Shown here: in pieces, positions 58,135 to 64,000 of the stretch
Numbering within the stretch: the first letter of the stretch is position 1
Layout: each line of letters opens with the position of its first letter
Assembly: GCA_902825985.1 (NCBI GenBank)
Contig: CADEDC010000010.1
Span: 33,389-97,388, forward strand
DNA length: 64,000 bases
From: an uncultured Acidobacteriota bacterium
Lineage (GTDB): Bacteria; Acidobacteriota; Vicinamibacteria; Vicinamibacterales; CAVVIG01
Direction: 5' to 3'
Notes under the pieces: generated by a model
The model's input: only the letters and a program-made list of their open reading frames with translations
The model's database searches: none
What the model was told of the DNA's origin: nothing
Position numbers and translations under genes: made by a program

Positions 58135-59487
58135 TCAATCGGGCATCTTGGGACCCATTCCGGATCGCCCGGTCCGGCGATAGTTGTCGAGAATCAACTT
58201 CAGGATCGTGCCATCGGTAGCCTTGCTCAATGCGCGAGTCGCGACATCTCCGCTCGTCTCGTGATAGGTCTTCTTGGCCAATTGATGCGCCCGGTGAAGG
58301 TCCGCGGTGTGCTGCGCCTCCAGCATCTTCAGATAGATCCGAAACAGCGGATCGACGAAGCGAAAGCCTTTTCGACCCTCCGGCTCGAGAAACTGAAGGG
58401 CGCACAGCTGGGCGCAGATTTCTCGGCAGCGGTCCTCAGGCCATCCCAGCCACAGCGCCAGGTCGCCGGCAGTCGTGTACTCGTCTCCCTGCATCGCAGC
58501 AGCGTAGATGAGTCTCTCGCAGTGTTGGTCGGGGATCCGCGTCTGAATCGAGCGCAGCTCTTCCTTTTTGATGGTGGTCGTCACCTTCGTCAGGACGTCC
58601 TCGAGCGTTTTCGGCGTCGCGGTGGTATGAAGATTGGTTATCGCCGCAGCAAACAATTCATATCCGAGCAGGTGCACCGGATCGGGGAACCCCTGCGAGA
58701 GCACATACAAGGCCTCCCGCACTTCCCCCTCGAACACCACCGGCGTGGGATCGAGCGCGCGGTCCAATAGCTCCACAAGTTCTTCCGGCAGCATCGGTGG
58801 CACGTAGATTGGCATCACGAACCTGGTAATCGAGGGATGTTGCTCTTTGAGCTCGGTCAAGCCGCTGCTGATCCCGACGAGGCCAAAACTGAGGTTGTCG
58901 ATATGGGCGTCTGAGAGATTCTCAAGGACGACCTTGAGGAACACGCCAATCTTCACCTTGGCGATGAGCAGGTCCGCCTCATCGATCCAGATGATGACCT
59001 GGGCCTTGTCGCACGATTGCAGCTGACGCATCCAGTCGATCAAGACCTCAGAAAACCGCGTCGTGAGGTCAGGAATTTCTTCACTCTGCTGATGTCCAAT
59101 CTCGTAGGACACGAGCTTCAAGTTGACCTTCAACTTCTCGGCCGTCTTTCCAGCCACGGCCAATCGCTGCCCAGCGGCTCGTTCCACAGCGTGAAGCAGC
59201 CGGCTCGCAAACTCGCCCAACCTCTCCGTTCCATCGCAGCGATAGGTGACGTTGAGGCTCGACTGAACCGTGTCGACCGCGAACCTCGCCTTGGCGTCGG
59301 CCGATCCGCTGACCAGTTGCTGCACTTGCGCCGCGAAGGAGCTCTTCCCGACTCCTCTGCGGCCCGCAACGAACAGACTGCGACCATGCATCAAGTATTC
59401 GTAGGCCTCTCGCACGAGGTCGTCTCGACCAGCGTACCGAGAGGGATCGCGCATGATGTGTCCTGGCGAGAACGGGTTCCGGGTCAT
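58135..59487 (-). CDS. AAA+/Orc1-Cdc6-like ATPase of unknown function
   Basis: Protein of 450 aa. N-terminal NPFSPGHIMRDPSRYAGRDDLV leads to Walker A GRRGVGKS (42-49), Walker B VIIWIDEAD (about 164-172), a sensor region LVGISSGLTEL, and a C-terminal part likely to form a winged helix (DLALWLGWPEDRCREICAQLCALQFLEP). The layout recalls Orc1/Cdc6-like and STAND NTPases often carried on mobile or defence loci. No partner gene is attached. Its DNA is visibly less GC-rich than the flanking genes, with more Lys, Thr and Gln codons, suggesting acquisition. Confidence 0.75.
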   Translation of the reverse strand: MTRNPFSPGHIMRDPSRYAGRDDLVREAYEYLMHGRSLFVAGRRGVGKSSFAAQVQQLVSGSADAKARFAVDTVQSSLNVTYRCDGTERLGEFASRLLHAVERAAGQRLAVAGKTAEKLKVNLKLVSYEIGHQQSEEIPDLTTRFSEVLIDWMRQLQSCDKAQVIIWIDEADLLIAKVKIGVFLKVVLENLSDAHIDNLSFGLVGISSGLTELKEQHPSITRFVMPIYVPPMLPEELVELLDRALDPTPVVFEGEVREALYVLSQGFPDPVHLLGYELFAAAITNLHTTATPKTLEDVLTKVTTTIKKEELRSIQTRIPDQHCERLIYAAAMQGDEYTTAGDLALWLGWPEDRCREICAQLCALQFLEPEGRKGFRFVDPLFRIYLKMLEAQHTADLHRAHQLAKKTYHETSGDVATRALSKATDGTILKLILDNYRRTGRSGMGPKMPD

Positions 59488-59586
59488 GGCGCCTCCGCAC
59501 CGCCGAGTCTACGCCGGCCACGCCTGATCGCGCGGCAGTTTTCGTCCTGTGCACTCGAACGGCTCCCATGCGTGTTGGCGCTCGTC

Positions 59587-59823
59587 CAGAATTGACCGTC
59601 CGCGCTCAGCGGACGTTGACCAGAACGTAGCAACGGTCCGTTGGGCCGAGACGGCCGTTCCCGGGCGGGAGGCGTCTGAGGTGCCCGGTCAGTGCTCGAT
59701 GAGCGAAGCCGCCTTCTCCGGGTCAGAATTGGCCGAGTGACAACCTTGACCAGGTCCTTGCGACGTCTCGTGCCCGGCTTGGCGCCTTGTGAGCAGACGA
59801 GGGGATACCTTCCCTGGTCAAGG
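59587..59823. repeat. repeat blocks, possible mobile-element end
   Basis: Block a: CAGAATTGACC (59587-59597), then an inverted repeat CGTCCGC/GCGGACG (59597-59615), then GTTGACCAG (59615-59623). Block b: CAGAATTGGCC (59724-59734) and CTTGACCAG (59745-59753). CCTTGACCAGG (59744-59754) recurs inverted as CCTGGTCAAGG (59813-59823). The blocks occupy most of the 429-bp gap between the AAA+ gene and the RCC1 gene. A third block lies beyond the RCC1 gene. No transposase is present. Confidence 0.5.
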
Positions 59824-59916
59824 TTCACGGCGCATAGGTGGTCAGTCTTCGGCGCGCGTCAACACTCCGGTCCGCCGGACCCGGTTCGCGGCGAGACTGC
59901 CCCGTCTCTCTTCCGC

Positions 59917-61137
59917 TCAGGGGACGACCTTCGTCAGCGGCATCCTGGCGGGAAGGCGTTGATTGCCGCGCACGCCGAGAAGCCCCGGCGCCGCCGACTC
60001 CTCGCCCCAGAACCAGAGGCTGCCGTCGCGCGTCAGGGCGAAGCTGAAGTTGCCGCCCAGCCAGTAGGCCTCCACGTCCGGCAGCTTGATCGGCGTCGGT
60101 TTCAGTTGAAAGTCGCCGGCGATACCCGTGCCGAGTTGCCCCCAGTCGCTGTTGCCCCAGCCAATCAAGGTGCCGTTGCGGCGGCGGACGATGAAGTGGC
60201 GACCGAACGTGCCGGCCTTCACTTCCGCCGCATCCGTGATGTTCGTCGCGATGGCCGGGGTCGGCTGTCCGGGCTCGGTGACGTCGGCGTCCGTGCCGTG
60301 GCCCAGGCCGCCCTGTTCGTTACTCCCCCAGCTCCACACGCGGCCGTCCCGGGTCACGGCCACGGCGGCGCCGCTCACCGTTGCGATGGACACCACGCCG
60401 GCGATGCCCGGCACGAGCGCCGGTCCACGCTCCTCCACCGCCGCGGTGCCGGTGCCAAGCTGCCCCTTGATGTTGGGGCCCCACGCATAGACACGTCCGT
60501 CGCGCGTCAGCGCATAGCCACCGGCGGGACCTCCGGCGATGTCAGCGATGTCGGCGAGACCGGCCATCGTCATCGGCGTGGCGACGCCGGGGAACACCCG
60601 GTTGCCCCCCGTGAGGAACGCCGGCACCTCGCCCCACGCCCGAACGCTGCCATCGCGCATCACCGCCATGGCTGCCGCGCCACTTGCCGTGATGCGCGCG
60701 ACGTCTGCGAGGCCGGTGACCTGTCCCGGTGTATGACGTTCGGTCGCGCCGCTCAGGCGGACGCCGAGGTTGTTGCTCACCCCGCGCCCCCAGGCCCACA
60801 CCGTGCCGTTCTCGAGCAGCGCGTACGACGCGTCATCGTCGCCGGCCGCCACCTGGACCACCCTGCCGGGCAGGTCGACGCGGGCGGCGGGCAGGAATCC
60901 GCGGACCACCTTGGGCCGGCCCAGTTGCCCGGACCGGTTGCTGCCCAGCGCTGACACCGTGCCGTCGGAGAGGAGCGCCAGGATGTGCCACGAGGCGGAG
61001 ATCTGCGTGACCGTCACCGGCGTCTGGGCTCGGAGGGGATGCGCTGCGGCGTCGGCCAGAAGCGCAATGCAGACGGCCAGTGCGCATCGCCGAAGGCGTC
61101 GGGTGACCATGACTCGCACCGGGAAAACCCGCACCAT
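59917..61137 (-). CDS. exported RCC1-repeat beta-propeller protein
   Basis: Protein of 406 aa with a signal peptide (LRRCALAVCIALLADAAAHPLRAQ) and seven RCC1-type repeats, each with a D/N-G-x-(V/L)-x-x-(W/L)-G core: LSDGTVSALGSN, LENGTVWAWG, MRDGSVRAWG, TRDGRVYAWG, TRDGRVWSWGSN, RRNGTLIGWG, TRDGSLWFWG. Seven repeats match a closed seven-bladed propeller. Secreted RCC1 proteins are usually recognition or scaffold proteins. ATG 61137 is fixed by GGAGG six bases upstream; a longer frame to 61299 is unsupported. Flanked by similar repeat blocks. Confidence 0.82.
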   Translation of the reverse strand: MVRVFPVRVMVTRRLRRCALAVCIALLADAAAHPLRAQTPVTVTQISASWHILALLSDGTVSALGSNRSGQLGRPKVVRGFLPAARVDLPGRVVQVAAGDDDASYALLENGTVWAWGRGVSNNLGVRLSGATERHTPGQVTGLADVARITASGAAAMAVMRDGSVRAWGEVPAFLTGGNRVFPGVATPMTMAGLADIADIAGGPAGGYALTRDGRVYAWGPNIKGQLGTGTAAVEERGPALVPGIAGVVSIATVSGAAVAVTRDGRVWSWGSNEQGGLGHGTDADVTEPGQPTPAIATNITDAAEVKAGTFGRHFIVRRRNGTLIGWGNSDWGQLGTGIAGDFQLKPTPIKLPDVEAYWLGGNFSFALTRDGSLWFWGEESAAPGLLGVRGNQRLPARMPLTKVVP

Positions 61138-61315
61138 CTTCTTCCTCCCGCCCCGGGACCGCCAGCGATACTGATCCACGCGCTCAGGTCCTGGCACATC
61201 CGGCGCCGCCGCGATCCTGCAACGCATCATCACGCCAATTGGCTCCTGACACGAGTCGCGGTAACGGTAACCCTGGCTCAGATCATCCCCTGCGATCAAG
61301 CTGGTGCCGCTCGTT

Positions 61316-61350
61316 CAGGACTGACCATCCGCCCGGAGAACGTTGACCAG
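61316..61350. repeat. third copy of the repeat block
   Basis: CAGGACTGACC (61316-61326) and GTTGACCAG (61342-61350) match blocks a and b at 59587-59753 in motif order and approximate length (35 bp against 37 and 30). It lies on the far side of the RCC1 gene, so that gene is bracketed by related sequences in the same orientation. Confidence 0.45.
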
Positions 61351-61407
61351 GGCGAACAGCGTCCGCTTGGCGGCGACCGCCGCTCTCAGGCCGAGCGCGT
61401 CTGCCGT

Positions 61408-63933
61408 TCAGGCGAGCGGCGTCGGCGCCAGGCGCTTCTCGGCGAGGAAACGCGCCAGATACGGCGCGGTGCGGCTCTTGGCGGTCGCGGCTACCCGTTC
61501 AGGAGTGCCGGTCGCCACGATGCGTCCGCCGTCATCACCGGCGCCGGGACCGATGTCGATGACCCAGTCGCTGCCGGCGACGACGCGCATCTCGTGCTCG
61601 ACGACGATGACCGTGTTGCCCGCGTCGACCAGGCCGTCGAGCTGCCCGATCAACTTCTCGACGTCTGACGGATGCAGGCCGGTGGTCGGCTCGTCGAGGA
61701 CGTAGATCGTGTTGCCGCGTTGCGCGCGCTGAAGCTCCGTCGCCAGCTTGATCCGCTGCGCTTCCCCACCCGACAATTCGGTGGCCGCCTGCCCGAGCCG
61801 CAGGTAGCCGAGGCCGACGTCGCGCAGCACCCCGAGGGCTCGCGCGACGGTCGGCTCGTCGGCGAAGAATTCCGACGCCGCGTCGACGGTAAGGGCGAGG
61901 ACGTCTGCGATCGATTTACCCCGATAGTGAATCTCCAGCGTCCTGGCGTTGTAGCGCTTGCCGTGACAGGTGGGACACGGCGCGTAGACGCTCGCCAGGA
62001 ACAGCAGCTCCACCATCACGAAGCCTTCGCCAGCGCAGTGCTCACAGCGGCCTTTGGCGACGTTGAAGGAGAAGCGTCCGGCGTCGTAGCGGCGGGCGCG
62101 CGCACTCTTCGTGGCGGCGAACAGCTTGCGCACCGGATCGAACAGACCGGTGTAGGTCGCGAGATTCGATCGTGGCGTGCGACCGATCGGTTTCTGATCG
62201 ACACGCACCAACCGTCTGATACCTTCGAGGCCGCCGACGATCCGGCCGTCGAGCCGCTCGACGGTCCGCTCCAGCGCGTCCCCGTCGTCATCGTCCGCGA
62301 CCGGCTGTCCCAGGTGCTGGGCCAGCAACTCCACGAGCGCCTGGCTGACGAGGCTCGATTTGCCCGACCCCGACACGCCGGTCACGGTGGTGAACACGCC
62401 GAGCGGGAACGCGGCGTCGAGCTCGTGCAGGTTGTTGCGCGTCACACCACTCAGGCGAAGCCACCCGGTCGGCGTGCGGGGAGTGCGCGCGTGACGATCG
62501 GTCCGTCCGGACAGGTGACGAGCTGTCTGCGACTGATCGACGTCGACCAGACCGGCAAGCGGACCACTGTACAGGACAGAGCCGCCGTGCTCTCCGGCGG
62601 CCGGTCCGACGTCGACGATCCAGTCGGCATGCCGAATCACGTCCAAATCGTGTTCGACGACGAAGAGCGAGTTGCCTGACGCTTTCAGGCGATCGAGCGC
62701 GGCCAGCAGGGCTTCGGTATCGGCAGGGTGGAGGCCGGCGGACGGCTCGTCGAGTACGTAGACCACGCCGAACAGGTTCGAGCGTACCTGCGTGGCGAGG
62801 CGAAGACGCTGGAGCTCGCCTGGGGACAGCGTCGGCGTGCTGCGCTCCACCGTCAGGTAGCCAAGTCCGAGGTCGAGCAGCGCCGTCAGCCGCGCCACCA
62901 GGTCCTGCGCAATCCGCTGCACGACGATCGCCTTCTCGGGATGCCCGCCCTCGGCCGCGGCGGCGCCGGCCGCCGGCGCGCCCGCGAACGGCTTCAGCAG
63001 GTCGGTCAGCCGGGAGAGCGGCAGCTTGGAGAGATCGGCGATGTCCAGTCCCGCGAAGGTCACCGTCAGCGACTCCCGCCGCAGCCGCTTCCCCTGGCAC
63101 ACCGGGCAGTCGGCGCTCAGCAGGTATTGCGCCACCCGCCGCTTCATCAGCACACTCTCGGTGTTCGCGAACGTATGCAGCACGTGGCGCCTGGCGCTCG
63201 TGAAGGTGCCCATGTAGCTCGGCTCCTCATTGCGCTTCAGGGCCCGTCGCGCTTCTGCCGGCGTCAGCCCCGCGTACACCGGTACCGTCGGCTGTTCGTC
63301 GGTGAAGAGAATCCACTCCCGGTCTTTTCTCGAGAGCTCGCGCCACGGCCGATCGACGTCGTAGCCGAGGGTGACGAGGATGTCCCGGAGGTTCTGTCCC
63401 TGCCACGCCACCGGCCACGCCGCCACCGCGCGCTCGCGGATCGTCAGCGAGCCGTCTGGCACCATCGATCGCTCGGTCACTTCGTAGACCCGGCCCAGCC
63501 CGTGACACCGTGGACACGCCCCTTCAGGCGTGTTGGGCGAAAACGACTCGGCGTAGAGGATCGGCTGCCCGGGCGGGTAGGTGCCGGCGCGGGAGTACAA
63601 CATGCGGAGCAGGTTCGACAGCGTCGTGACGCTCCCCACCGACGATCGGGTCGTGGGCGAGCCTCGTTGCTGCTGCAGCGCAACCGCCGGCGGCAGGCCA
63701 TCGATCGAATCGACCTCGGGAACGGCCATCTGGTGAAATAGTCTTCGGGCATATGGCGAGACCGACTCGAGATACCGCCGCTGCGCCTCGGCATAAAGCG
63801 TCCCGAACGCCAGAGAAGACTTGCCTGAGCCGGAGATCCCGGTGAACACCACCAGTGCGTCGCGCGGAATGTCGAGGTCGACGTTCTTGAGGTTGTGTTG
63901 GCGAGCGCCGCGCACCTGAACGAAACCGGTCAC
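61408..63933 (-). CDS. UvrA-like ATPase (UvrA2 class, no UvrB-binding domain)
   Basis: Protein of 841 aa with two ABC modules: Walker [11 protein letters not shown] near residue 33 and [10 protein letters not shown] in the second half, signatures [12 protein letters not shown] and [12 protein letters not shown], Walker [14 protein letters not shown] and [13 protein letters not shown]. Zinc Cys pairs are CPRC and CPVC, and CEHC and CPTC. Between [20 protein letters not shown] and [13 protein letters not shown] almost nothing intervenes, where housekeeping UvrA carries the UvrB-binding domain. UvrA2 proteins are linked to tolerance of DNA-binding drugs (for example DrrC). GTG start. The 67 bp beyond show nothing further. 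Confidence 0.88.
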   Translation of the reverse strand: MTGFVQVRGARQHNLKNVDLDIPRDALVVFTGISGSGKSSLAFGTLYAEAQRRYLESVSPYARRLFHQMAVPEVDSIDGLPPAVALQQQRGSPTTRSSVGSVTTLSNLLRMLYSRAGTYPPGQPILYAESFSPNTPEGACPRCHGLGRVYEVTERSMVPDGSLTIRERAVAAWPVAWQGQNLRDILVTLGYDVDRPWRELSRKDREWILFTDEQPTVPVYAGLTPAEARRALKRNEEPSYMGTFTSARRHVLHTFANTESVLMKRRVAQYLLSADCPVCQGKRLRRESLTVTFAGLDIADLSKLPLSRLTDLLKPFAGAPAAGAAAAEGGHPEKAIVVQRIAQDLVARLTALLDLGLGYLTVERSTPTLSPGELQRLRLATQVRSNLFGVVYVLDEPSAGLHPADTEALLAALDRLKASGNSLFVVEHDLDVIRHADWIVDVGPAAGEHGGSVLYSGPLAGLVDVDQSQTARHLSGRTDRHARTPRTPTGWLRLSGVTRNNLHELDAAFPLGVFTTVTGVSGSGKSSLVSQALVELLAQHLGQPVADDDDGDALERTVERLDGRIVGGLEGIRRLVRVDQKPIGRTPRSNLATYTGLFDPVRKLFAATKSARARRYDAGRFSFNVAKGRCEHCAGEGFVMVELLFLASVYAPCPTCHGKRYNARTLEIHYRGKSIADVLALTVDAASEFFADEPTVARALGVLRDVGLGYLRLGQAATELSGGEAQRIKLATELQRAQRGNTIYVLDEPTTGLHPSDVEKLIGQLDGLVDAGNTVIVVEHEMRVVAGSDWVIDIGPGAGDDGGRIVATGTPERVAATAKSRTAPYLARFLAEKRLAPTPLA

Positions 63934-64000
63934 GACATTGACCCTGCATCCGTTGGTCCAACGCCCCTTCGGGAGGCCAGCCGTCGGTTCAACCGTGGAC

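Noticed and set aside
58135..59487. IstB-type transposition ATPase, given the IS21-like repeats nearby
   Set aside because: The protein is much longer than IstB, and its N-terminal NPF-type region and C-terminal winged-helix-like part do not fit; no istA is adjacent.

Overview
This is a high-GC chromosomal window from a Gram-negative bacterium. Outer-membrane beta-barrels, a Mla-type lipid transport locus, type IV pilus parts and lipoproteins show a diderm envelope. A secreted-protein family starting TPDGKPDLQG, a PadR/DUF1700/GIN module, scattered pseudopilins and many small metal- or serine-dependent hydrolases are what I would expect of an acidobacterium, probably of the Vicinamibacteria type. 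That placement is inference from gene content; no rRNA or marker tree is available. One tRNA (Leu, UAA) is present. There is no CRISPR array, rRNA operon, complete prophage or intact transposase.

Layout. 1-2.8 kb (minus): end of a tesA-ybbA-ybbP-like cluster. 2.8-10 kb (plus): sugar-phosphate operon pgi-gnd-zwf, then a very large TPR/sigma54 activator. 10-16.8 kb: PilZ protein preceded by two palindromes, MBL hydrolase, pseudopilin, beta-lactamase-fold hydrolase, MBL lipoprotein, and a duplicated-fold small protein coupled to pilT. 16.8-20.3 kb: Tat-exported amidohydrolase, methyltransferase remnant plus spermidine-synthase-like enzyme, cupin, tRNA-Leu. 20.3-24.5 kb: divergent coiled-coil/PilZ and PEGA proteins and a barrel protein. 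24.6-28.6 kb: DUF255 thioredoxin-fold protein, PfpI protein, YihY membrane protein. 28.6-34.6 kb (minus): NtrC-type regulator, MlaE-MlaF-MlaD, and four small envelope proteins including two YtxH types. 34.8-40.1 kb (plus): leucine-catabolic liu operon with a split methylcrotonyl-CoA carboxylase alpha chain. 40.1-51.9 kb: second pseudopilin, M48 protease, two barrel proteins, MscS channel, PQQ-type propeller, Nudix, CBS, HflKC and FKBP proteins. 52-57.6 kb: secreted protein, PadR-DUF1700-GIN-serine hydrolase operon, sugar dehydrogenase. 57.6-61.4 kb: an accessory-looking stretch with an AAA+ ATPase of less GC-rich composition and an RCC1-repeat protein flanked by repeated sequence blocks. 61.4-64 kb: a UvrA-like ATPase lacking the UvrB-binding domain.

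How the genes work together. pgi, gnd and zwf link glycolysis to the oxidative pentose-phosphate route. liuBCDE takes 3-methylcrotonyl-CoA to acetyl-CoA and acetoacetate. mlaEFD with the YtxH proteins forms an envelope-lipid module next to a sigma54 regulator. Two PilZ proteins, pilT and two orphan pseudopilins point to a type IV pilus whose parts are dispersed in the genome.

The most striking window-wide signal is regulatory. Many genes carry a TANNNT-like -10 box 5-7 nt before the start codon and have no Shine-Dalgarno sequence, which suggests widespread leaderless transcription. In two places the leaderless start would open a small upstream ORF rather than the main gene (liuB and the Nudix gene). 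Operons are tightly packed, with ATGA, GTGA or TGATG overlaps throughout.
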